Assembly (NCBI GenBank): GCA_026989095.1
Contig: JALSKA010000166.1
Span: 1 to 57,506 of the forward strand
DNA: 57,506 bases
Reading direction: 5' to 3'
Source of the DNA: Ardenticatenaceae bacterium
GTDB taxonomy: Bacteria; Chloroflexota; Anaerolineae; Ardenticatenales; Ardenticatenaceae
Made by a program: the position numbers and the translations under genes. A model generated the notes under the pieces. It was not told the origin of the DNA. It ran no database searches and worked only from the letters and a program-made list of their open reading frames with translations. This document shows, piece after piece, positions 19,533 through 26,972 of this stretch; positions within the stretch are counted from its first letter, which is position 1; the number at the start of each line of letters is the position of its first letter.

Positions 19533-20780
19533 TCACGTTTGCGACTGGTTTTCCGCCCCGCGACGGGGGCGGCGAAGGTGTTCGACAACTAAGTCGAGCA
19601 GGCGGTTGGCCAGGGCCACCTTGCTCAGCGGCTCCAGGGGCACGATGGTGCCGTCCCGGAAGAGCAGGGTGGCTTGCACACGGTCGCTGCCGAAGGTTTG
19701 GGGGACCGGGTTGGCCACGATGATGTCCAAGTCTTTGCGCTCCAGCTTGCTGCGGGCGTTTTCGATGATGTCGTGGGTTTCGGCTGCCCACCCGATCACC
19801 ATCAGGCCGGAGGGTTTCTCGCCCTTGACGGCTTCCAGGATGTCGGGGTTGGGCACGAGGCGCAACGTCCACGCCTCATTGCCCTTTTTGCGCTTTTGGG
19901 AGGCCACGTCGGCTGGCCGGTAATCGGCCACGGCCGCGGCCATGAGCAGCGCGTCGGCTGCCCTGATAGCCTGGAGCACGGCATCGTGCATCTCCCGGGC
20001 GCTTTCCACCGGCACCAAGTCCACGCCCAAGGGGGTGGGCAAGCCCGTCACGCTCGAGATCAGGGTGACACGTGCTCCCCGCTGGACTGCGGCCTCGGCC
20101 AGGGCGTAGCCCATGCGGCCCGACGAGGCGTTGCTGACGAAGCGCACGGGGTCGATGGCCTCGCGCGTGCCCCCGGCCGTGACCACGATGTGCCGGCCGG
20201 CCAGGTCTTGGGGGGCGAGCAGGCGGGCCAGGGTGGCCAGGATGCGCCCTTCGTCCGCCAGGCGTCCCACCCCGCGCGCGCCGGAAGCCAAGTGGCCGGC
20301 TTCCGGCTCGATGATGGTCACCCCCCGGCGCATCAACGTGGCCACGTGGCCTTGGGTGGCCTGGTGATGCCACATGGCCGTCTCCATGGCCGGTGCCACC
20401 ACCAGGGGGCAACGTGCGGCCAAGGCCGTGGTGGTCAGCAGGTTGTCGGCCAGGCCGAGGGCGAGTTTGGCGATGGTGTTGGCCGTGGCCGGGGCTACGA
20501 GGAGCAGGTCGGCCTGCTGGCCCAGGGTGACGTGGCCGATCTCCGTCTCCGCCCACGGCGCGAACATGTCCACGTGGACGGGGCGATGGGTGATGGCCTG
20601 GAAGGAGAGCGGCTGGACCATGCGCGTGGCCGCTTCGGTCATGATCACGTCCACAGTGGCGCCGGCCTGGACGAGGGCGCTGGCCAGTCCCACGGCCTTG
20701 TAGGTGGCAATGGAGCCCGTCACGCCCAGCACAATGTGGGCTCCGCTCAGGCGCATGGCAATGGCTTCGGCGACTCGCAT
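19533..20780 (-). CDS. coaBC: Phosphopantothenoylcysteine decarboxylase / phosphopantothenate-cysteine ligase
   Basis: This bifunctional coenzyme A enzyme has 415 residues from ATG 20780, chosen because GAGGG lies 9 bases upstream. The flavin-dependent CoaC half (about 1-190) shows LGVTGSIATYKA, catalytic-His segment IGHVTLG and the PATANT box. The CoaB half shows GGTREAIDPVRFVSN, SSGRMG and the lysine cluster SQKRKK. Two positions differ from the E. coli enzyme: the PAMNxxM box reads PAMETAMW, and the LACG loop reads LASG. Actinobacterial CoaBC proteins also vary at these sites as I recall, so activity is still likely. It is co-directional with the pilus genes. Confidence 0.92.
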   Translation of the reverse strand: MRVAEAIAMRLSGAHIVLGVTGSIATYKAVGLASALVQAGATVDVIMTEAATRMVQPLSFQAITHRPVHVDMFAPWAETEIGHVTLGQQADLLLVAPATANTIAKLALGLADNLLTTTALAARCPLVVAPAMETAMWHHQATQGHVATLMRRGVTIIEPEAGHLASGARGVGRLADEGRILATLARLLAPQDLAGRHIVVTAGGTREAIDPVRFVSNASSGRMGYALAEAAVQRGARVTLISSVTGLPTPLGVDLVPVESAREMHDAVLQAIRAADALLMAAAVADYRPADVASQKRKKGNEAWTLRLVPNPDILEAVKGEKPSGLMVIGWAAETHDIIENARSKLERKDLDIIVANPVPQTFGSDRVQATLLFRDGTIVPLEPLSKVALANRLLDLVVEHLRRPRRGAENQSQT

Positions 20781-20841
20781 GGGTATCATCCCTCGTGACG
20801 ATTTGCTGCTGGTTCCAGGGGAAGCCGTTTCCGACACAGGC

Positions 20842-21717
20842 TCACGTGTGGCGTTTGAGCGCCAATCCCACGTTGGCCACATACCGGCGCTCGGGCAACT
20901 CCGCCGGCAGGAGAAGCGGTGATCCCCAGTCGGCTACGGTGTATCCCAGGGCCTCCTGGATCAACCGCCGCAAAAAGGGAAAGGTCCCCAGCGCTCCGGT
21001 GCAGAAGACGGGGGTGGAGGCGTCCACAGGGCGACCGCGTCCGCGGGCATTGTACTCCTGAACGGCCGCTTCCAGAAATTCCGCCAGGCGGACGGCCTTG
21101 TCGCGGGCCGTGGTGAGGAGCGGGGCGTGAAGGGGCTCGCTGAGCACGAGGAGGGGGATGAACTCGTCGGCCACGACGACCGTTGCCAGCGACGGCTCTC
21201 CGTCCACGATGACGCAGTGGGCGTGCCCAACGGCGCGAAGCAGGGCCAGTGGCTTGGGTTCCAGCGCCCGCACGCGCATTCCCGCCTGTTCCAACACGGC
21301 ATAGGTCTGGTCCACCGTGGCCCGTGGCACTCGCAGGAGAATGAGGGTGCGGCGGCCGGCGTGCTCGATCACGTGCCACGCCACCACAGACCCTTCCGCG
21401 GGCCAGAAGCGGGAGGCGATTTCGGTGGCCGCGCGTTCGTCCACGTGTTGGTGAGGGGGCAGGGTGACGAGGCGAACGGATGTCTGGAGGCCCGGCGTGG
21501 CGACGATCACTTGGCGGGAGGGCACGCGGTGGACCTCCCACAGCATCCGCACGGCACGGATGACGGCGTGGGGATCGCGGATCACGTCGCCGTGAAGTGC
21601 GCCGCGGGGCAAGGGGGCTCGCCCCCAAGCGTCCACGCGCTTTCCCCGGACGACGAGGAGGCGGAGTTCGTCAGGTTCCACGCAGAGGGTCACCCGAGGA
21701 CGTTGCCACCACACCAT
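20842..21717 (-). CDS. PilM-like protein
   Basis: The 291-residue soluble protein begins VTLCVEPDELRLLVVRGKRVDAW, the way PilM/actin-fold proteins begin. It continues with a strand-rich middle (HVDERAATEIASRFWP; LEPKPLALLRAV) and ends with LPERRYVANVGLALK, matching the PilM C terminus where the protein re-enters the list of 'average' actin-like folds. Nucleotide-binding glycines are poorly conserved. The start ATG overlaps the stop of the PilO-like gene by one base (TGATG). This is the PilM-then-PilNO relationship in reversed order. A cytoplasmic scaffold for the inner-membrane pilus platform is inferred. Identification is moderate. Confidence 0.55.
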   Translation of the reverse strand: MVWWQRPRVTLCVEPDELRLLVVRGKRVDAWGRAPLPRGALHGDVIRDPHAVIRAVRMLWEVHRVPSRQVIVATPGLQTSVRLVTLPPHQHVDERAATEIASRFWPAEGSVVAWHVIEHAGRRTLILLRVPRATVDQTYAVLEQAGMRVRALEPKPLALLRAVGHAHCVIVDGEPSLATVVVADEFIPLLVLSEPLHAPLLTTARDKAVRLAEFLEAAVQEYNARGRGRPVDASTPVFCTGALGTFPFLRRLIQEALGYTVADWGSPLLLPAELPERRYVANVGLALKRHT

Positions 21718-23753
21718 CAGGGATAGATCTCCAGGATCCAGTTGTTGAGGGTGCCCGTCGTGCCGGCCGGCTTGGTGTCGGTCACCCGCAAGGACCAGGT
21801 GCCCGTCGAGCTCTTGCCCGCAATGCGGTCCAGGTCGCTGCCCTCGACGTTGTACCAGCGGCTGATGCGCGTGGGGCCGTCTTCGTCAACGCGCTCCTCC
21901 TCCTGAAGGGTGATCACGTCCCCGTAGGGCGTCAGGAGCTCGATGCGCAGGTCGAAGGTGTCGTCGTGTTCGATGTAGACGAAGACTTGCACCTCGCGGA
22001 TGGCCACGTCCTCGCTCACGGTGAAGGAGGTGAGGAGGGGGTTGTTGATGTCCTCCGGGATGGGGAGAGGGTCCCCGCTCATCTGGTAGCGGAGCGGCGA
22101 GGGCGTTGGCGTGGGCGTGGGCGTCGGGGTGGGCGTGACCGTCGGCGTGGAGGTGGCCGTGGGCGTGCTCGTCGGGCTGGGCTGGGGGCGCGGCGTGTTG
22201 GTGGGCGTGCTCGTGGGCGCCGGCGTGCCGTACTGGCCGGCGAAGCGGATGAAGTCCACGATGACCACCTGTCGGCCTGTTCCCCCGGGCCGGCAGTCGC
22301 CCAAGTCGGTGAAGACGGTCACAATCTCGGAGAGGTAGGCGCCCGTCTCGCGGTCCACCACGGCCACGTACCACTTGCCCTCCTTGGGATAGGGGGCCAG
22401 CACCACGTCCCAGTACCCGGCCGGCTGGCGCGGGTCGGTGCCGGAGGGGAGGGAGTAGACTTGGTCCGCGGAGGCGCCGTCCCACCAGACGCGCACGGTG
22501 ACGCCGTTGAGGGGCTGGCCCGATTCGGCCTTGATGGTTCCCTTGATCTGGGTGAGCCCGCAGTTGGGCAGGTAGAAGGGCGTGGTGGGGCCGAATTGGT
22601 ACGGGCTCGGCGGACCTGCCGGCGCCGGGGTGTCGGTGGGGCCGGCCGCCCGGGTGGCCGTGGGCGTCACCGACGGCGTGGGCGAGGGACCTGGAGTTCT
22701 GGTGGGGTGGGGTGTCCCTGTGCTCGTGGGCCGAGGTGTGTTGGTGGGCGGCGGCTGTTGGGTTGGCGGGCGGGTAACCGTGGGCGAGGGGCCCTGTGGC
22801 GTGGGCGACGGGGTGGGCGTCGCCGTTGGCCCGACGGCCACGCTGTCGTCGCGCGTGGGCTGTGGCGTGGTCGTGCGGGCCTCGCTGACTTGGAGCAGGC
22901 CGAGCACGGCCTCCTCGCCCTCCGGGCGGATGTTCAACGCCTCACGGAACTGGGCCTCGGCGGCCTCCAGGAACCCTTGGGCCAGCAGGGCGTTGCCGTA
23001 GGCCACGTAGGTGTCGTAGAGGAGGTCGTCCACGCCGGCCGGCTCCAGGAGGGAGAGGCGAATCAACGCGCTGAGGGCCAGCTCGTAGTCGCCCCGGGCC
23101 ATGGCTTCCTCGTAGCGGGCGCGCAGCTCCTCGGCCCGTTGCGCGTCCGTCGGCGTGGGGGAGGCGTCCCCGGCCGCTGCCACCTGTGCCGCGGCGCTCA
23201 GGACCACGAGGGTACCCTCGAGCCTGTAGGTGCCTTCTTCGTCGCGGGCAATGTTCACATCCTGGAACCGGGCGGTGGGCAGGGCATCCTGTTCCACATT
23301 GGTGACGAAGGCCGTGAGCCCGTCGAGGGAGCCGGTCGCCTGAACGGCATAACGCTGCCGCTCGATGCCGTCGCCCACCGCTTGGGCCGACAGGACTTCC
23401 ACCTGTTCCACCGTCACGCCAGACCGGCGCCCCGCTTGGACGAGGGTGTCGAGCACGCTGAGCCCCTCCTCGCCCGGCATCCCGGCTTGGGCCGTGGCCA
23501 GCCGGCCCCGAGCCGCCTCCAACTGGGCCTCCAGCCGGTCGATGTCGGCCACGGTGGGCGCTACAGTGGCCACGAAGGCCTGATAGCGGTAGAGTTCCCC
23601 CTGGAGGAAGCGCTGGGCCTGGCGCTGGCGCCGAAAGTCCAGGGCGAACCAGCCGTACAGGCCCACCAGCACCAGGAAGAGGCCGAGCAGCACGAGGGCG
23701 CGCGCGCGCGGCGAGAGCGACGGTATTGGCGTTGGCCGGACGACGTTGTTCAT
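21717..23753 (-). CDS. PilO-like membrane protein fused to TPR, Cna-B-like and P domains
   Basis: The 678-residue protein has a single transmembrane helix at 18-37 after a short cytoplasmic end. A PilO-like periplasmic coiled coil and ferredoxin-like domain covers about 38-190 (DIDRLEAQLEAARGRLATA; VEQVEVLSAQ). A TPR-like helical segment lies at about 205-290. A Thr/Pro linker at 297-385 leads to a Cna-B or carboxypeptidase-regulatory-like domain at about 398-505 (IKGTIKAESGQPLNGVTV) with cysteines at 398 and 487. A second Thr/Pro linker at 508-553 is followed by a subtilase-type P domain at 555-678 (TSFTVSEDVAIREVQVFVYI; TGTWSLRVTDTKPAG; NNWILEIYP). P domains usually follow proteases; none is here. 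A surface adhesive or tethering role is speculative. Confidence 0.7.
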   Translation of the reverse strand: MNNVVRPTPIPSLSPRARALVLLGLFLVLVGLYGWFALDFRRQRQAQRFLQGELYRYQAFVATVAPTVADIDRLEAQLEAARGRLATAQAGMPGEEGLSVLDTLVQAGRRSGVTVEQVEVLSAQAVGDGIERQRYAVQATGSLDGLTAFVTNVEQDALPTARFQDVNIARDEEGTYRLEGTLVVLSAAAQVAAAGDASPTPTDAQRAEELRARYEEAMARGDYELALSALIRLSLLEPAGVDDLLYDTYVAYGNALLAQGFLEAAEAQFREALNIRPEGEEAVLGLLQVSEARTTTPQPTRDDSVAVGPTATPTPSPTPQGPSPTVTRPPTQQPPPTNTPRPTSTGTPHPTRTPGPSPTPSVTPTATRAAGPTDTPAPAGPPSPYQFGPTTPFYLPNCGLTQIKGTIKAESGQPLNGVTVRVWWDGASADQVYSLPSGTDPRQPAGYWDVVLAPYPKEGKWYVAVVDRETGAYLSEIVTVFTDLGDCRPGGTGRQVVIVDFIRFAGQYGTPAPTSTPTNTPRPQPSPTSTPTATSTPTVTPTPTPTPTPTPSPLRYQMSGDPLPIPEDINNPLLTSFTVSEDVAIREVQVFVYIEHDDTFDLRIELLTPYGDVITLQEEERVDEDGPTRISRWYNVEGSDLDRIAGKSSTGTWSLRVTDTKPAGTTGTLNNWILEIYP

Positions 23754-23845
23754 GTCGTCCCCTGTTCACGTAGTCGGTGAAGAGCCTGCTCGCCCCCTCG
23801 GGGAGCGGGGGTAGCCTGCGAAACCACGGTTCACACGGGCCAGAG

Positions 23846-25246
23846 TCAATACAGCTTGCGCTTGGGCGCCATGAAGATCTCGGGCGGCAGCTTGAACCCG
23901 GCCTGTTCGAGGCGTGGGGTGAAGCGCGGGCGCACGCCGGTGGGCATGAACTCGCCCACGACCTTGCCGGTGTCGGGGTCCAAGCCGTGCTCGCGGAAGA
24001 TGAAGATGTCCTGCATGACGATGGTGTCGCCCTCCATGCCCTGGATCTCGCTGATCTGCACCACCTTGCGGGAGCCGTCGCGCAGGCGTGATGTCTGGAC
24101 GATGAGGTCCACGGCGCTGGCGATCTGCTCGCGGATGACCTTCAGGGGGAGCTCCATGCCGGCCATCAGCGCCATGGTTTCCAAACGGGCCAGACAGTCG
24201 CGCGGGCTGTTGGCGTGGGCGGTGGTCAACGAGCCGTCGTGGCCGGTGTTCATGGCCTGGAGCATGTCGAGCGCTTCGCCGCCGCGCACCTCGCCCACCA
24301 CGATGCGGTCGGGGCGCATCCGCAGGGCGTTGATGACCAGGTCGCGGATGCTGACGCGGCCCGTGCCGTCCACCTCGGCCGGCTTGGCCTCCAGGCGCAC
24401 CACGTGGCGCTGTTGGAGCTGGAGCTCGGCGGCGTCCTCGATGGTGACAATGCGCTCGCCGTCCGGGATGAAGCGGCTCAGAATGTTGAGCAGCGTGGTC
24501 TTGCCGGAGCCTGTGCCGCCGCTCACCACGATGTTGAGGCGCGAGACCACGCAGGCCCGCAGGAACTCGGCCATTTGGGGGGTCATGGAGCCAAAGCGGA
24601 TCAGGTCGTCCACGCCCAGTTTCTCCTTGCTGAACCGGCGGATGGTCAGCGTGGGGCCGTCGATGGCGCACGGCGGGATGATGGCGTTCACGCGGCTCCC
24701 GTCGGGCAGGCGGGCGTCCACCATGGGCCACTTGCGGTCGATGTGGCGCCCCAAGGGGCGGATGATGCGCTCGATGATGCGCATCACGTGGGCGTCGTCC
24801 CGGAACTTCACGTCCGTCTCGATGAGGCGGCCGGCCTTTTCCACGAAGACCAAGTGGGGCCCGTTGACCATGATCTCGGTCACCTCGGGGTCCCGGAGCA
24901 GGGGCTCCAAGGGGCCGAATCCCAGCAGCTCGTCCTCGATCTCCTGGAAGAGAGCCCGCTGTTCGGACGGCGTCAGGGCCACGCCGCTTTCACGGTAGAG
25001 CTCCTGGAAGCGCTGTGCCAGCAGCCGGCGTGTCTCCGGGGAGCGGTCCAGCTTGAGCCCTTCCAGGTGCTCGAAGAGACGGTCCACCATCCAGTCGCGC
25101 AGCTCGGCGCGGCGCTGCCTGGCGATGTCCTCCAGCCCGGCCGTCTGGCGGCGTGCGGGCCGGGGTGCGGCCGGCTGATCGCCTTGGGGAGGCTTGGGCG
25201 AACGCTCGGGCTCCGGGTTTTGCAGACGTTGTAAGAGCGACGACAT
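23846..25246 (-). CDS. cpaF: CpaF/TadA-family pilus or secretion ATPase
   Basis: The 466-residue traffic ATPase has an N-terminal helical region (40-120), an N2 domain (EVTEIMVNGP; RIIRPLGRHIDRKWPMVDARL) and a RecA-like core. Walker A is GGTGSGKT at 243-250 and the Walker B region is RIVVGEVRG at 314-322. An Asp/His box lies at NTGHDGSLTTAHANS (333-347). This is the CpaF/TadA subfamily that powers Tad pili and related systems. The start is ATG 25246, with GGGGTGA upstream; a GTG at 25255 is the alternative. No TadB/TadC platform, pilin or prepilin peptidase is present in the window, so the rest of the machine must lie elsewhere. Confidence 0.92.
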   Translation of the reverse strand: MSSLLQRLQNPEPERSPKPPQGDQPAAPRPARRQTAGLEDIARQRRAELRDWMVDRLFEHLEGLKLDRSPETRRLLAQRFQELYRESGVALTPSEQRALFQEIEDELLGFGPLEPLLRDPEVTEIMVNGPHLVFVEKAGRLIETDVKFRDDAHVMRIIERIIRPLGRHIDRKWPMVDARLPDGSRVNAIIPPCAIDGPTLTIRRFSKEKLGVDDLIRFGSMTPQMAEFLRACVVSRLNIVVSGGTGSGKTTLLNILSRFIPDGERIVTIEDAAELQLQQRHVVRLEAKPAEVDGTGRVSIRDLVINALRMRPDRIVVGEVRGGEALDMLQAMNTGHDGSLTTAHANSPRDCLARLETMALMAGMELPLKVIREQIASAVDLIVQTSRLRDGSRKVVQISEIQGMEGDTIVMQDIFIFREHGLDPDTGKVVGEFMPTGVRPRFTPRLEQAGFKLPPEIFMAPKRKLY

Positions 25247-25282
25247 GGCTTTCACCCCAATCTCTGGTTTTGCGGTGTTGAC

Positions 25283-26596
25283 TCAGAACTCCACGAAGTA
25301 GGCCGAACAGGCTTGGTCGATGAGCTCTTTGGTGAGCGCCGGCTTGATCCCCCGGTAGGTGGCGATGTCGATAATTTGGTCCACGATGTCGCGGGGGTGA
25401 ACGGAGCGCAGCTCCCGCTTTTGTTTTACATAATACTCGCGCAGCAGGTAGACCACGGCTTGGGGGGCAAACTCGACGCCCCGGGCCTTGCACACGCGGC
25501 GGAAGATCTCGTAATATTGGCGCTCCGTGGGGTTGCCGATCTCGATTTTGTGGCGAATGCGGCGCAGGAACGCCTCGTCCACCAGGTCCTTGGGGTCCAA
25601 GTTGGTGCTGAAGACGATCAGCACCTGGAAGGGAATCTCAATCTTCATGCCCGTCTGGAGGGTGAGGAAGTCCACGCGCGATTCGAGGGGCACGATCCAG
25701 CGGTTCAGGAGGTCTTGGGGACGCACTTGTTGCCGGCCGAAGTCGTCGATCATGAAGACGCCGCCGTTGGCCTTCATCTGAAAGGGGGCCTCGTAGGTCT
25801 TGGAGACCGGGTCGTAGATGAGGTCCAAGGTTTCCAGGGTGAGCTCACCGCCCACGACGATGCACGGCCGCTGGATCTTCACCCAGCGCTGGTCGGGCCG
25901 GCGGGCGCGCAGGCTGCTGGTGGTCTCGCGTCGGGCCGGCTCCTCGACGGGCTTGTGGTTGACTTGGTCGAAGACTTTGATGACGCTGCCGCCGACTTCA
26001 ACGGCGTAGGGCACGTAGACATCGCCCTTCATCATGCGCGATATGGCCGAGGCAATGGTGGACTTGCCGTTGCCGGGCGGGCCGTAGAGGAAGAGGGAGC
26101 GCCCGGAGTTGACGGCCGGCCCCAGCCGGTCGATGAGTGTGGGGGGAATGACCAGGTGGGAGAGGGCCCGCTTCACGTCCTCGGGGCCCACGCGGTGTTG
26201 GTTGGGCGATTGGCGCAGGACCACTTTCCGGTAGGCGTCTAGGGTGACGGGGGCCGGTCCTATGTACTGGTTGCGCTCGAGCGCCTCGCGGGCCCGCTGG
26301 ATGCCCTTTTGGGAGATGGCGTATCGGAAGCCCCGCTCGCCGAGCCCGGAGCTTCCCGTGATGCTGACCAGCTCCTCGCGCTTGAGGTACTCGAGCACGG
26401 TGTCCACCACCCCCACGAAGGGCAGGCAGACGGTCTCGGCGATGTCCCGGGCAATGATCTCGCCGGCGAAGTAGATGACTTTCAGGATCAGGTCGGTGAG
26501 GAACCCCATGCTGAGGCCCGTCTCCTCGATGGAGCGGGGTTCCAGAAGTTCCTCGGGCAGCGCGGACGCGGTCGTTGTTGGGCTGCGGACGCTCAT
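25283..26596 (-). CDS. AAA+ ATPase with N-terminal winged helix, pilus-cluster associated
   Basis: The 437-residue protein has a winged-helix-like N-terminal region (about 30-110: LEYLKREELVSITG; GFRYAISQKG) and a AAA+ core. Walker A is GPPGNGKST at 172-180, Walker B is GGVFMIDDFGR at 278-288, a sensor-like motif is VFSTNLDP at 328-335, and an arginine-finger candidate is FLRRIRHKIEI. A cysteine/His-poor C-terminal helical lid ends the protein. The start is ATG 26596, overlapping the upstream stop as ATGA. It lies 36 bases before cpaF. The family looks like a helicase-loader/RavA-style AAA+ rather than a secretion ATPase. Regulation or assembly of the pilus is inferred from context only. Confidence 0.75.
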   Translation of the reverse strand: MSVRSPTTTASALPEELLEPRSIEETGLSMGFLTDLILKVIYFAGEIIARDIAETVCLPFVGVVDTVLEYLKREELVSITGSSGLGERGFRYAISQKGIQRAREALERNQYIGPAPVTLDAYRKVVLRQSPNQHRVGPEDVKRALSHLVIPPTLIDRLGPAVNSGRSLFLYGPPGNGKSTIASAISRMMKGDVYVPYAVEVGGSVIKVFDQVNHKPVEEPARRETTSSLRARRPDQRWVKIQRPCIVVGGELTLETLDLIYDPVSKTYEAPFQMKANGGVFMIDDFGRQQVRPQDLLNRWIVPLESRVDFLTLQTGMKIEIPFQVLIVFSTNLDPKDLVDEAFLRRIRHKIEIGNPTERQYYEIFRRVCKARGVEFAPQAVVYLLREYYVKQKRELRSVHPRDIVDQIIDIATYRGIKPALTKELIDQACSAYFVEF

Positions 26597-26898
26597 GGCG
26601 CTTCTTCCTCGCCTTGTCGGACCGCTTCCACGGGAATGACCCACACGAGCTGGCTCTTGTTCACGGCCACGAAGCCCACGTGGAGTTCGTTTCCGTCCGG
26701 GCCGGGCACGGTGGCGTCGGTGAGGGCGATGAAGAGCCGCTCGCTGTTGAGCTCGTCGCTGAGCCGGTGGCCGGGGTGGATGTGCATCATGCCCCGGATG
26801 GTGCCCGTGCGCGTGATGGCGAAGACTTCCAGGGTCTGAGTTGTCACCCGGTCGGTGTAGTATTTGCCCTTTGCGTCGATCCTTACTTCCGCGTTCAT
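26593..26898 (-). CDS. Small conserved beta-rich protein, possibly DUF6812-like
   Basis: The 101-residue protein starts at ATG 26898 (MNAEVRIDAKG), with AGGAG upstream. Alternating hydrophobic and polar stretches (ITRTGTIRGMMHIHPGHRLSDELN; FIALTDATVPG; ELHVGFVAVNKSQLVWVIP) predict a small beta-barrel or sheet. I recall similar short proteins accompanying pilus and motility genes, but I cannot name the family with certainty. No signal peptide, membrane segment or catalytic motif is visible. It ends inside the AAA+ start codon (ATGA), so the two are probably translated in a fixed ratio and may interact. Confidence 0.65.
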   Translation of the reverse strand: MNAEVRIDAKGKYYTDRVTTQTLEVFAITRTGTIRGMMHIHPGHRLSDELNSERLFIALTDATVPGPDGNELHVGFVAVNKSQLVWVIPVEAVRQGEEEAP

Positions 26899-26972
26899 CT
26901 CCGTTCTCCTGTGACGTGTTGCCCGGTGCGCGGCGGCGGGGGATACGGCTGGCCGCGTCCCCCGCCTTGTTC

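Noticed and set aside
22080-22240. GTGGGCGTG repeat that could be a regulatory or protein-binding array
   Set aside because: It is the complement of the Thr/Pro linker codons of the PilO-fusion gene.
23780-23820. C/G-rich inverted repeat downstream of cpaF as a terminator
   Set aside because: Several mutually exclusive weak pairings exist and there is no T run. The gap is short and the genes look co-transcribed.
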